Source: Strobilurus pachycystidiatus (lineage: Eukaryota; Basidiomycota; Agaricomycetes; Agaricales; Physalacriaceae). Taken from it: 64,000 nucleotides of DNA. A program made the translations under genes and the position numbers. Shown here in pieces: positions 1 to 10,296 of this stretch (the stretch's first letter is position 1; each line of letters opens with the position of its first letter). The stretch lies in contig JAHLMK010000026.1 of the NCBI GenBank assembly GCA_019915135.1, forward strand, positions 302,001 to 366,000, in the 5' to 3' direction. The notes under the pieces were generated by a model. That model ran no database searches and was not told the DNA's origin. It saw nothing but the letters and a program-made list of their open reading frames with translations.

Positions 1-450
1 CTAGCTACAGCTAGCTCAAAGTAAATACTGTCTAAGCCTTACATAATCAGCCTTGTGTATTATTTTCAAGAACTTAGGTTGCGACGAGCAACCTAAGTGC
101 GGATATTAGTGGTTAGAGAGGTTAGAGAGGTTAGGGGGTGGTTAGGGAGTGTCTCGGTGGGTTGAAAACGTCTATTTGTTAAGTGATTTAGGTGCCCAAT
201 ATAGTAATTTGCTCTACTCTGTCAATGCTTTTAAATACAAAACTTTACTCATATCATTCAATTAGAATCAATACAATCATTCATTAGTGTCATTATCATT
301 GATAATTTAGAGATATGTTATGATAAATATTATTGTTTATATTTTACTTATGTCAGCATATACTACTTACATAATGTAAACTCATATTTGAAAAGTGCAG
401 CTAGGCTCCTAGCTACAACTAGAGTGGTTCCAATCCAATTAATCTAGCTA
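1..450. repeat. Diverged copy of the tRNA/TTAGGT foldback element
   Basis: AT-rich, non-coding. It contains the hairpin CTTAGGTTGC/GCAACCTAAG at 73-97 and a run of GGTTAGAGAGGTTAGGG-like units at about 110-150. Both also occur, better preserved, in the elements at 6392-7150 and 31925-32685. Short CTAGCTACAGCTAG motifs stand at 1-14 and near 444-457 and could be decayed terminal inverted repeats. The middle is too diverged to align base by base, so membership of the same family is inferred from the shared hairpin, the minisatellite and the TTTTAAATACAAAA-like stretch. Confidence 0.5.
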
Positions 451-764
451 CAGCTAGAGACAAAAAGGCAATATTTTACAGCTAGGACTCGATGTAGATG
501 GACCGGTTTGGTCCGCGGCTAGAAGATGGCGACCATTATACTGATGAACCACATCATTTAGAAACATCGTACCTTTCTCGGTAGGCTTAGGCACTCGACC
601 TGATTGACGTGCAACTTTTGGTGATGGCAAACGGGTATGTTCGCGTTCCAATCACCGACTTTAATTGACTGATGACATTAGATCAAGAGATGAACAACGT
701 ACCCTTTCCCTTGGCCGAGCTGGCCGCCTTCCATGTTGGACTGGACCGACGAGCACCACCACGT

Positions 765-1274
765 CACTGAGCTGTAGTGGGCTTACCACGACGGCCATGA
801 GGCGCTTCCTCCTCTTCCTCGTCAGAAGTCTTTCCCGGCTCGCTTTCAGAATCGGATTCAGAGGAGATGTCTATGGGGCGAGAAGCCGGCTCGGGGACAT
901 GATCGTCATCGTCCTCGTTGTCATCGTCTCCGTGGCCACGGTCAAGATGCGTGAAACGGAAAGAACCTTTGATGATATAAGCAGACTGGAGGTGAGCGGA
1001 TTACATTGAACTTACTGGTGTCCGAGGAGACTGATCTGAGTGATGGTAGGATATCGTGGTCAAAGTTCTCTGATGAGCGACGAGAGCTTCGAGCATGAGA
1101 CGCCGGGGACGGAGATCTGGTCAGAGAACGGCGGACAAAGGCAAGCGTACTTTGGACCCCTTTTTTCACCCCACCACTAACTCTAGATGCCGTTTTAGAT
1201 AGCTTCAAGGTAGACGAGCCTGTGGGTGACCCCGAAGCACGACGCTTGCGAGGGTTCTCATTGTCTGATGGCAT
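765..1274 (-). CDS. Hypothetical charged protein (fragment)
   Basis: The minus strand gives a start at 1274 and a Ser/Arg-rich segment (residues about 1-85). A plausible intron begins with GTAAGT near 1010 and is followed by an acidic tail (DDDNEDDDDH, then SDSESEP and DEEEEE) ending near 765. The composition resembles the low-complexity N-termini of transposase genes elsewhere in this window, but no domain is recognisable. No clear downstream exon completes a larger protein. It may be a remnant of a mobile-element gene. Confidence 0.3.
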
Positions 1275-1551
1275 CAGAGCCGAGAGAACGTGGTTAGAGG
1301 AACTCGGAGGTGAAGGGTCGTTGGATGCTACTCGTAGTTGTAGGATGTCGTGTGAGGGGGCAACGATGTTTCAGATAGCACAATAAATTCACGGAGGCTA
1401 ACTTTAATACAAGAACTGACAAGTTGGAACCGCCACAGAGTGATCGAGTAGAACGGATAAGCAGGGTGACTAACGGGTTGACGGCCCGATACCCGCACTC
1501 TACCCTTTACGTACCCCTACCCCTACCCGGATCGGGTACCCGTGCCCCGCG

Positions 1552-1779
1552 CTACACACTACCCGCCTTCGTGCGCCCGTCAATGGTGCCCGGCACCTTG
1601 GAACGATGGTAGTTATTCTTAGCCTTTGCGTTAAGACGGACTTTGTTGCTAGTGTGGACTTTAGCGCTGTGGCAATGTGTTAAATGTGTACACTCGTACT
1701 GTTCCCAATAATCACTTTTAGCCTTGCGTTTGGCCCATTCACGGTCTTCTTCCGAGAGATAAAGCTTCTTGCCGGGCAT
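1552..1779 (-). CDS. Small basic protein fragment with RLNAxAxxxYH motif
   Basis: A short reading frame starts with MPGKKLYLSEEDREW and ends in RLNAKAKNNYHRSK. The terminal motif matches RLNAQARARYHSK in the gene at 39362-40174, which stands in the KDZ2 gene cluster. This is probably a first-exon remnant of the same gene type, here without its downstream exons. Function is unknown. It overlaps GC-rich sequence on the other strand and is short, so confidence is low. Confidence 0.3.
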   Translation of the reverse strand: MPGKKLYLSEEDREWAKRKAKSDYWEQYECTHLTHCHSAKVHTSNKVRLNAKAKNNYHRSKVPGTIDGRTKAGSV

Positions 1780-1809
1780 GGCGGTCTCCTCACGGAATCT
1801 GAGAGTCAC

Positions 1810-2605
1810 CAGGTGCAGATGTAACGAAAAATGTGCACCGCGGATGGGAGATCAAAAGCAAGTGTCGATGATCTAATTGTGGTAAGATGATCACCTTCAC
1901 GATCACAGTTTCCCTAGATAGTTTTGCGATGTTTCATTCCGCATACATTGCTTACATTGCGTCGCGTCAAAACTCTTTGAGAAGGATCACAACTACCGTA
2001 TCTCATCAATTATAGACTGAGAAGTTGTAGCGTTATTGAATTATATTGCAAGTGGTCGGTACTAGTCTCCCTAGTGTCATGATGTGGCCTCACCGTAGAT
2101 CAAGGCCCTCCACTTTGGTCACACTTTGGCGTCCTGATACTACGGCTACACGAACCAGCGCCACACCGGAAGATGCCGAGAGATATATCAAGGGGTTGAG
2201 AGTTCGATCCCTTATGGCGACAGAACCGGGATCCTGAAGTCCCGCCCTTGTCGGGCTTCCCGCCCTCCCGGATACACTTTGGAGCGAGCACACATGGTGT
2301 AAGACACCCCGGGAATATACTTAGGCCGCGTGAGTCAGGCGGGAGTCGGTACCCGACCAAACCCGCCTTCCCGACCAATGGGCGGTCATCGATCTGTCGG
2401 GCGGTCATCGGGATGTCGGGATCTCCGTCATCCGCAGCGTCGGACCACTCCCGACGCATCGGGAGTATGTGGTAGAAGCTTCGAGAAGAGGAACGATGAG
2501 CAAGCATGGGATTAGTATAAATACAGAGACAACACTGTACTAGCTACTCAGACTTCGTCCTTAACCAGTTTTCCCCCATACAATTCCGTTGGGCACTCTG
2601 AGCTC
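1810..2605. other. Intergenic; possible LTR-type promoter and tRNA-like box
   Basis: No convincing coding sequence. A TATA-type motif (TATAAATACAG) lies at about 2517-2527, followed by a pyrimidine-rich tract, as in LTR retrotransposon promoters. A B-box-like GAGTTCGATCC sits near 2199-2209. I could not find matching direct repeats or a TSD, so no element is called. Confidence 0.3.
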
Positions 2606-2933
2606 TCCGTGGTAGGACTCACCCACATGTCTCCCTTCGATACCTCCGTCAACGTCGTTAACTCCGACGAGAGAAGGCTCCCCGACGCCACACCTGGGAC
2701 TAGGTCCGGTGGCGAGTCTTGTACCTTGGGATTAGGTTCCTACGGTATCTCGGTCTCTGACGAGATGGATGTGCGACCATCAAGGGACCCTACGACTGGT
2801 GCAGCACGACCAGTCGAGCACAATACGAGGATGTACGTGGTACGCTCGCAGGAAAGCTATGGGTTGACTACAGGGGTAGTCTCTCATGAGCGAGTCCTTG
2901 TCACGGCGGGATCAGGTCGTAACACCTAGATAG

Positions 2934-3815
2934 GTTCATCCCCCTGCCACTGCTGTCTACGCTGCCCTTGCGTGGGTTCCAAAGCTGGAGCACATCGATG
3001 CCCTGCTTGCCGCCTTCTGTAGTGGTGTTCTGGACACATGGGACCGGTTTGATACCGAATGGGAGGCTGATGGGCCAACGTCGGAGCTGTCGCCGGAGAA
3101 CATTGAACGCGCTTGGCTTGAAGTGACAAATGACGGAAATGAAGGCGAGCTGGGCATCCGGCGGCAAGGGGCACGCGCAGCTCCAAACATGTCAAATCCC
3201 TACCACAACGCTGTCCGGATGTACAAGGCAAACGGAACATCCCAGTACGCAAAGACGTTGAACCCAATTACCCGGAAAGCTATTCGCAGTGTCGTCCGCA
3301 AAGCAGATTCCTCAGGGAAGAACCGCGCCGACAAGCTCAAACAGATCGTCCACATGAAGGAGGTTGCCGACAAACATGCCAAGAAGGACGCAGAACGCGA
3401 CGCGCGCAAAGAACGCGCCAAAGCCGCTGTTGCCAATACATCCGCTATCTCCACCGTTGTTGAGCTCGAGTCTGCATTCAAAATCACTCCCAGAGCAAAG
3501 GGATATCTCACTGTCACCATGCTGGACCTGCAGTTGGACTGGCATATAGCAAATGCTATCGGTGACTCTGCAGAAGGGATTCCGAAGGCCAAGACAGGTG
3601 CTAATGGGCGAGGTACTCGAGATACACGTTTCACGCACCTCAGGGAAGCCATTACGCGTCGCCAATTGAATGCAGAACAAGGGGAGCCCAAAGAAGATAC
3701 TACTGACCAGCCAGATGAGCAACATAAGTCAGGAGAGGACGTACCGGGAGATAGGATGGATGTAGATGAGGAAGATCACGACTATGACAGCGAGGAGGAG
3801 TGGTATTTGAGATAA
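2934..3815 (+). CDS. Transposon-type protein with NDxNEGxLG motif (C-terminal part)
   Basis: Opens after a likely 3' splice site (ATAG at 2930-2933) and runs about 290 codons to a stop at 3813-3815. Motifs in order are TWDRFDTEW, RAWLEVTNDGNEGELG, a basic segment with YAKTLNP and SGKNRADKL, a Lys/Glu-rich probable coiled coil (KHAKKDAERDARKERAKA), and an acidic tail rich in Asp/Glu. This motif order (WxRF, then NDxNEGxLGxxR, then an alanine/arginine coiled coil) is, from memory, that of a large unnamed Agaricomycete mobile-element family. Here only the C-terminal portion is present, and no N-terminal exons could be assigned upstream. Biochemical role unknown. Confidence 0.55.
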   Translation, partial: VHPPATAVYAALAWVPKLEHIDALLAAFCSGVLDTWDRFDTEWEADGPTSELSPENIERAWLEVTNDGNEGELGIRRQGARAAPNMSNPYHNAVRMYKANGTSQYAKTLNPITRKAIRSVVRKADSSGKNRADKLKQIVHMKEVADKHAKKDAERDARKERAKAAVANTSAISTVVELESAFKITPRAKGYLTVTMLDLQLDWHIANAIGDSAEGIPKAKTGANGRGTRDTRFTHLREAITRRQLNAEQGEPKEDTTDQPDEQHKSGEDVPGDRMDVDEEDHDYDSEEEWYLR

Positions 3816-4639
3816 AGTAGAACAATCAAATATATATCAGCTAATTCTTGCAAACGGCAGCGCATAATGGACGTGCGGCGTTGAGTGGAAGGTGGAAGTC
3901 TGTTGGAAGTTGCGAGCAACATGTTTCGCCGCCAATTGAGGCCGATCATGCTTAGGCATCACACGATTTCTTTCGCCCAATTGCCGGTGCTCACAAACAA
4001 GTAAAATTTGATAATTACGGGGCACAGGTATGGTGAACACTACGCTGCTGGCCGGGCATAACGGTACAAGGCCTTCTTCAACTCACGCCACACGTCGGCA
4101 CTTGCCATTAGCCCTGATTTGAACTCCTACCGCAAGGTCTGGTTCCGCCAAATGTCAACTGCAATGATTACCGAGTCATCATGCGTGTAAATTCCCATCT
4201 CCTCAAAGCGAGATTCCAGTGCTGTGAAGCCGTAGGCCGTAAGAAACCGGCCGACTTTGTCGTGGATGTGTTTGACATCAGGAGGCTTAGCAAAATGAGG
4301 TTCCTCTTGAGGTGTGAGGGGGTCGTCTTTCTTCCCTCTAACTAAGCTCTAAGTGCTGCTGATAAGCCCACATCACGTCCATCCACTTGCCACGGTGATT
4401 TGGGTGGGTAGCCCGATTGGGACACACATGATCGAAAATCCCGTTTGCGTGAGCAATGGCCGGTACTCATTGTTTGTCAGGCGGTACATGCTCCCTCATG
4501 ATGCCGCAATCGATACTTGGTAACTTATCTTGATTTCAATTATTTTCCAGGCCGCAGTGACATTTCTTTGGCTTCTTTTCCTTCCTTTCTGACCGATCAC
4601 TGTTTAGCCTTTGCCTCACAGCCTTTTCCTCCCACCATC
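3816..4639. other. Intergenic stretch, nothing assigned
   Basis: Mixed composition with short frames on both strands only. No repeat, tRNA or homology to other parts of the window was noticed. Confidence 0.4.
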
Positions 4640-5641
4640 ATGTTCGTGCGACGCCTGCAAACCTCCTGTGCTTCCTTTCGCGCCATGGAAGATCCCTTGG
4701 GCCCTCGTGGTATCTTCATAACACAGAATTTGTACCAAGAGTACGCTCTTCTTTAGCAGCCTAGCCTGATGGTCTGACTCTTATATCTATTTCCCAGGAA
4801 GATCCAAGCCTTCCTCGAGTCGCGCGGCAGACGTCTAACTTCTTTCGATGGATGCCAAGCTCGTAGAGGCCTTTGCCGACAACGGCGCCTTTCTCGTACC
4901 TCGCCTGCTCCTTTGCGCTATCTACACGCCTGCCGACCTCCAGGAGATTAGAAGTGTCATGCACAACAATGACCATTGCTATGATTTCCGCAAAGCGCTC
5001 ACTCTGGCGGCGCGCAGTCCCAATTGGATCCTCTTGCGCAGTGTCATCGATAACTTGACACCCTCTTGGAATGCCGCGAGAGAAACTTGCCTCCCAACAG
5101 AGGTGAACAACCAGGCTGTTCGGTACGTGTAATCACCCCCAGTTTTGCTCTTATTTTACTGACCTTGAACAAAGCGTCCTACGACACCAGATGGCGATTG
5201 TGCACCGCAGCTACAATATCCGCGCCGGTGCAATTGACGAGGCGGTTAGGGAGTTTTTTGGCCCAGAGGGTGGCTTTATGATGGCTCGCCTCCTCAAGTG
5301 TCAGATCCTGAATATGCAAGATGTTTGCGCCGTTGCAGATTGGCTACATAATCCGCGCTATTGCAGTGTCCTTTGCAACGCACTGAACGTTAGGGCTGAC
5401 GGAAACTGGCTGCTCACGCAACAATTATTTCAAAGTGTGCTTCTGAATCTCAGGATAGAAGGAAACATTGAATGTATGCGATTTTCATTTGTGATCTTGC
5501 TGTTTTTGACAAATTCATAGCTGTGATCTTCCATAGAGAACGCAAACGCAAGGCTCACGAAGGTTGCCTCAATTTCATGTCCAGTTGTAGCGATATTTTG
5601 GAAGAAGGTATGACGGACCCTACGGTCAGCTATCAGGTGAG
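4640..5641 (+). pseudogene. KDZ1-linked helical-repeat protein (broken)
   Basis: Two copies of a roughly 65-residue helical repeat can be read. The first, near 4860-5055, contains AFLVPRLLLCAIYTPADL and ends NWILLRSVIDNL. The second, near 5230-5450, contains GGFMMARLLKCQILNMQDV and ends NWLLTQQLFQSVLLNL. A further exon near 5537-5637 reads CSDILEEGMTDPTVSYQ. The same repeat and the SCADILAEG motif occur in the gene at 42573-43511, just upstream of the second KDZ transposase, so this gene is the KDZ1 counterpart. Introns are visible at about 5125-5173 (GTACGT..AAAG). The exon near 4800 is out of frame with the next one (TAA just before the ATG at 4848), so the gene is probably damaged. Function unknown. 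Confidence 0.5.
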
Positions 5642-6391
5642 TGCGCATGCGCTAAGTTGGCAGAATAATAATAGGCGGGTCCCCCAAATTGGGGTTACCG
5701 ACGGGGAGGGTGTAGAGCCCGTTTTTGGAGTGTGATTAGATAAGATTATGCCATGTGTCCCAAAATATTGAAAAGTGTTTTGCCTTATGACATGCTTTGT
5801 CTGGTGCCATCACATAGAATGTCTCCTATATATCCCTTGCCCTTTATTGGGTCTCGCCCTCTCTCCCCGTTCTCCTTGGCGCAGTCCTGTCTCCGACACT
5901 CTTTGGTCCAACCCTCTCCCGCCCAAACGCAACCATGTCTCGTCCCCATGGTCGACCTTCCGAGAAACAGGATGGAATTGATCACTCGGGTCCCATAGAA
6001 GCCGCCGCGGTTGACCAGCTCATCCATCTCAATTCCACGGGCGAAGTCAGTTCTCAATTCATCCGCCCCGCCTCGCCACCCCATGTACTTCCCACCGACT
6101 TGCAAGACGAGTACACCTCTTTTTTGTTTGGGGCGGACTACGGGCTCGATGACACCGCGTTTGAAGGAGACGGCTGTTTAGAAAAAGAACCGGGCAAAGA
6201 CGGGGGAGGCAAAGATGAGTTAGGCGAGGGCGAGTCCACCTTAGGGAAGCGCAAGCGCTTCCGCTCCATGCGTAACTGTTTATCTACTACTCACAGGTCG
6301 TTCAGATTCTGTTCTAGGATCACCCGATGGATGATTGGAAACCTTGGACGAGTCTTTTTGGTGCTGAGGGCTTTCGTCGGCATGGTCTGGG

Positions 6392-7150
6392 CACCTGTAG
6401 CTAGAGGCATTTGCCTCTTGTGTGTCAGTTGACACTCAAAATTCGAGGCAAATCTAGGTCAGTTGACACTGAGTGTCAACTGACACTGGGTTGATTGGCC
6501 ACTGAAGTAAGAAAATAAAAAAATGCCTCAAGACAGAATTGAACTGCTGACCTTCTTTATTTGATATTGACCAATATAACCACTAGACTATAGTACTGAT
6601 GACTATAGTTAGATGAAGAAGGTTGGATTAGGTTAGAGGTTAGGTTAGGATGGGTTAAGGGTTAAGTTCTCGCACGCGCAGCGGAAGAGAACGGTAAGAA
6701 GAGGCCCCGCGCGCGGGCCTCTGTCTCGGTGTGTATTGTCAAAATAATAAGCAGTGTGTATAATGGATTTTAGGGCTTAGGTTGCGATGAGCAACCTAAG
6801 TACGGTCTTTAGAGAGTGTTTTGTAAAATTGCATTGATTACCATTTATAGTAATTTGACCACTCTGTGGCTGCTTCAAAATACAAAATCTCACATCATGT
6901 CATCAAAGAATTCATATAGATTCTTGAAGATAACAGTAATTTGATCATTATTATATTACTAGTGATGCCAGATTTGATTATGATGGTAATTGCATTCTTA
7001 GTAACTAATATTTTTATTACTTATTTGCTATTGCTTATGTAACTTACTTATTGTAGCTGTGTGCCTGGTCAGTGTCAACTGACCTAGATTTGCCTGGACT
7101 TTTGAGTGTCAAGTGACAGTGCAGTTTGCCTAATTTCTACAGCTATGGCT
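6392..7150 (+). mobile_element. 759-bp non-autonomous foldback element with tRNA-like module
   Basis: Inserted in a KDZ1 exon. The flanks GTCTGGG at 6385-6391 and 7151-7157 form a 7-bp TSD, and removing one copy plus the element restores the HGLGS reading frame seen in KDZ2. The ends are imperfect inverted repeats (CACCTGTAGCT at the left; GAGCCATAGCTG as reverse complement at the right), continuing as GGCAAATCTAGGTCAGTTG on both sides. Inside are a perfect 10-bp hairpin at 6776-6800, a TTAGGT-type array at about 6625-6665, and on the minus strand tRNA-like A and B boxes (AGTCTAGTGGTTA and AGTTCAATTC, about 6535-6600). No coding capacity. A second copy lies inverted at 31925-32685. Confidence 0.85.
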
Positions 7151-7871
7151 CGTCTGGGATCGGCTACGCTGGACCCTCGCTGCTCGAGCTGTGATGTCTT
7201 CTTACGTTCAACAAAATTTTGGGTACCCGATACCATCCGACGAGAACCGCTGGAGGGTAACCAAGACTTCTGCGAGGAGCTTTACCGATGCAAGACCTGC
7301 GGCGATCTCATAGAATGCCAAGCGTGCTGTGTGCGGCGGCACGAGCGCATTCCCACCCACGTCGTACAGGTTTGTCGAAGATTCTCTTTCGCGTGAGCTA
7401 ACTTAACTCTCTCAATTACAGGTGTGGAGAGACGGCAGCTGGGAGCGATGTACTCTGTACGAGATGGGCCTTGTCTACCAGCTCGGTCACAGTGGGGGTC
7501 CATGTTGCTGGCCAGATCCTGCGCCACGCTTGATGACCGTGATGGCCGGCCTCACAATACAGACGGTGTCATGTTGCTTCTGTAAATGCGATGCATCGGA
7601 CGGTTGTCACGCATGGCAACAACTCTTGCGATGTGGTTGGTATCCTGCCACTACGCATATTCCACAAACCTGTGCCAGCGTCGACCTGTTGGACTTCTAT
7701 CGACGGCTCAAAGTGATGGCAACAGTGAACGTCCGGGACTTTGTTAGCGTCCTCGAGGATATGACGGATCCTTACAGCTCCGCAGAGACGCCGGACCGTT
7801 ACAAGGCTTTTCTACGGATGTCTCGGCAATGGAATTTTCTCAAGCGGGTCCGTCGTTCTGGCGTCTTGTAT

Positions 7872-8311
7872 TAGAGATCCCCACGAGTTATTCAATGATC
7901 TGAACCTTGATCCTCAGAGAGGATATCCTCTTCAAAATTAAATAAACCTTGATCCTTTCAATGATCCTTAAGTTCGAATCATTAAGCAGTTCAAATCAAG
8001 GATCATTGAATGATCCTTCTATGTTTGGGTGATAGATGTCTGATGTCTGATAGAATATGCATGCATAATCATCAATATGTACCATTGAAAGCTGTTTAAG
8101 TATTGTGGAAGCTTTTCTGTACTTGTATTTGCATTACGTTAATGATTCAACAATGATCCTTCAATGATTTTTACCTTCAGTAAATGAACCTTGATTCTTA
8201 CAATAATCCTTAGGTTCGGATCATTGACATGTTAATGATTTGAACTTCGGATCAAAGTCAAGGTTCGGATCAAGGATATCCTCTACTTCTAATGACTCGT
8301 GAAGATCTCTA
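7872..8311. mobile_element. 440-bp non-autonomous hAT element (MITE)
   Basis: Flanked by the perfect 8-bp TSD TCTTGTAT (7864-7871 and 8312-8319). The terminal inverted repeats are TAGAGATCCCCACGAG on the left and TAGAGATCTTCACGAGTC as the reverse complement of the right end. These match the termini of the large hAT element at 10027. The interior has no gene but many copies of TGATCC/GGATCA and AATGATCCTT on both strands, probably transposase-binding subterminal repeats. It interrupts KDZ1 within SGVLY; excision would rejoin the frame with DAGLDDAPDG. Confidence 0.9.
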
Positions 8312-8453
8312 TCTTGTATGACGCCGGCTTGGATGACGCGCCAGACGGTGCCGTAGCTGTCGAGTGTTGGGCATGCCCTCGGCTGGACGTCAATTTACCG
8401 CCCAACTGGGATTCAGTCGACTCTTCGTTTTCGTAAGCCTTGTCATTGTTCAC

Positions 8454-8911
8454 TGTAATAATCGTGCCCAACCACTGACACAATAACCACTGAGCCAAAA
8501 GGCTACTATGACGACTGGTCATTTAGTGTGGTTGGGGCTATATATACCATGTGTTATAGACTGTTCCGCATGTCTATAACAGTACCTCCTCCTTTAGGCA
8601 CTGAACCAATGGAGCCTGAGTTGGGACAGGGCCCAGCAGCACAGCCACTGATCACAAGGGTTCTATAGCAAAGCCCCCAGGGACGCAATCCTGCAGGTCA
8701 GTCGATTCTGAGGAGTCATGGACAAAGTATGGAAATTTGCCCATGAGCCAGATCGAACCGGTGACCTGTTGAAGTCGTCATACTGTAATAATCGTGCCCA
8801 ACCACTGACACAATAACCACTGAGCCAAAAGGCTACTATGACAACTTGTCATTTAGTGTGGTTGGGGCTATATATACCATGTGTTATAGACTGTTCCGCA
8901 TGTCTATAACA
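8454..8911. mobile_element. 458-bp TRIM/SINE-like element with 128-bp direct repeats
   Basis: Direct terminal repeats 8454-8581 and 8784-8911 begin TGTAATAATCG and end TCTATAACA (TG..CA) and differ at about two positions. A 5-bp TSD TTCAC flanks the element (8449-8453, 8912-8916). The 202-bp interior has no coding sequence. On the minus strand an A-box-like TGGCTCAGTGGTTA in the repeat and a B-box-like GGTTCGATCTGG in the interior (near 8750) lie in the order of a Pol III promoter. It sits inside a KDZ1 intron whose donor GTAAGCC is at 8433. LTR-type termini together with tRNA-like boxes are unusual; whether it moves like a TRIM or a SINE is open. Confidence 0.8.
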
Positions 8912-10026
8912 TTCACATTGTATGTCACTGACCTGATTATAGTTATCTTTACCGCCAAATTGTTTCGGCGGACGCCAATTTTTGCATGTCGTGTAAAATG
9001 CGGGCGTCTCCTCACGTCGACCTGTCATTGTATTCTGGTCTCGGGGTCCAGGTACCCGTGGAATTGTATCATGACTGGTTACAAAGCTACATCACAGAGG
9101 AAGAGGTTAGTCGACCTCTGACTTTGTGGGGAAATAGGCTAATCCAACTGTGCAGATGTCAACATGTATTGCATTTGCCGCGCTCATGCAAAAGGACACC
9201 AAGTTTGCTGTCGGGCTTTGTTGGGCTGGAGTGTTGGGGGTGATTTGTGCGCGTCATGAAATAATTCTCGGACTCAACAATTTGGAGAAAGGAGAAAGGT
9301 TCCGTATGATTCTTCTTTCTCCGCGAACTCTCTGACTTTCTATCGCAGGTACAAGAACACAGACTTTGTACTCTATTGGCTCCTCTCGCGCATGGGCTTG
9401 AAGGAGGTCACGATAACATACGACATAGCCTGCCAATATAAGAAGAACTTTTTTGCGCGGATCGACGCGCTTCCGGACGCTCTCAAAAATCTCGAGTTGC
9501 CAGTCTTAACTTGGGGATTGCCAGTTTGGCACAAAAATGTCCATAACATTGACTGCGAGACGAAGGAGTCATTGAAATATCAGCCGGGGGTAGGAAAGAC
9601 CAACGGCGAGGGCATTGAGCGGGTATGGTCGGTACTGAACCCCATGTCGTACATGACAAAGGAGGAACAACCGGGAGCTTGACATGACAACATAAAGGAC
9701 AAGGCGGACAAGCACAACTTTACAAAGAACGTGCGCCTTGGTATGGTCTCTTCAATCTTTAGCTTTTGGCTTGCTGATGGATACTTGAATCAGGTACAAC
9801 ACTATTAAGACGTCTTCAAATTGCCCTAGAGGAGAGATTTGTCCAGATGGAGGCTTTTGCGGCGGTAAACGAGACGCTTGAGGAGGAGTTGCGGCTGGAG
9901 TGGGAGACAATGGTGGGTGATTGGCTGGCGGATAAGACAAAGCCCAGCCCATACGCACCATCGGGAAGTGGTACGTCAACAGCCGTGTGCTGAAGGATAC
10001 TGTACTGACTTGGCTGCAACTAGTGT

Positions 10027-10240
10027 TAGAGATCCGCACGAGTCTCATGAATCCGTGAGTAACTCACAGACTCGACTCGCCTCGGGTGTCTCGGAGATTC
10101 GACTTGTGGGACTCGTGAGTATGCACAAGCTGAATCATTCTTGAGTCTAGAGCAGAGATCTAGGGCCATGAGTACTTACCCTAAGTACTCACTCAAACTC
10201 GCACATATCTACAGAAAAAAATCCTGTTTGACGTGCTACA
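10027..10240. repeat. Subterminal motif array, left end of hAT-outer
   Basis: Many GACTCG/CGAGTC and AGTACT-containing words (GAGTACTTACCCTAAGTACT) follow the terminal inverted repeat. The same vocabulary occurs at the right end (31130-31361) and at both ends of the nested element. It is probably a transposase-binding zone. Confidence 0.65.
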
Positions 10241-10296
10241 AATACAAACAAAAAAGGAATATGTGTGACATGTATAAATGATGCTAGATAAAATGT

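Larger units (their letters stand above)
5935..10018 (+). pseudogene. KDZ-type DDE transposase KDZ1, 5' and central part
   Basis: Aligns with the intact KDZ2 gene (43717-47647). It starts MSRPHGRPSEKQDG with an acidic N-terminal region, then DWKPW, then the CxC2-like cysteine cluster (7170-7360: CSSC..CKTCGDLIECQACCVRRHE). Next come FYRRLKVMATVNVRDFV (7700-7745), the first catalytic Asp in SADANF (about 8968-8985), CARHE (9250), the second Asp in YDIACQYK (9418-9441) and Glu in GEGIERVW (9605-9628). The frame is broken by insertions at 6392, 7872 and 10027 and by an in-frame TGA at 9680-9682, where KDZ2 has an Arg codon. A fourth insertion (8454-8911) sits in an intron. The C-terminal exons resume only after 31369. 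DDE transposition is the family activity; this copy cannot encode a full protein. Confidence 0.85.

Noticed and set aside
110..150. TTAGGT/GGTTAG runs (also 6625-6665 and 32405-32450) as telomeric sequence
   Set aside because: They are short, impure, internal, and occur at the same relative place in copies of one dispersed element, so they belong to that element.
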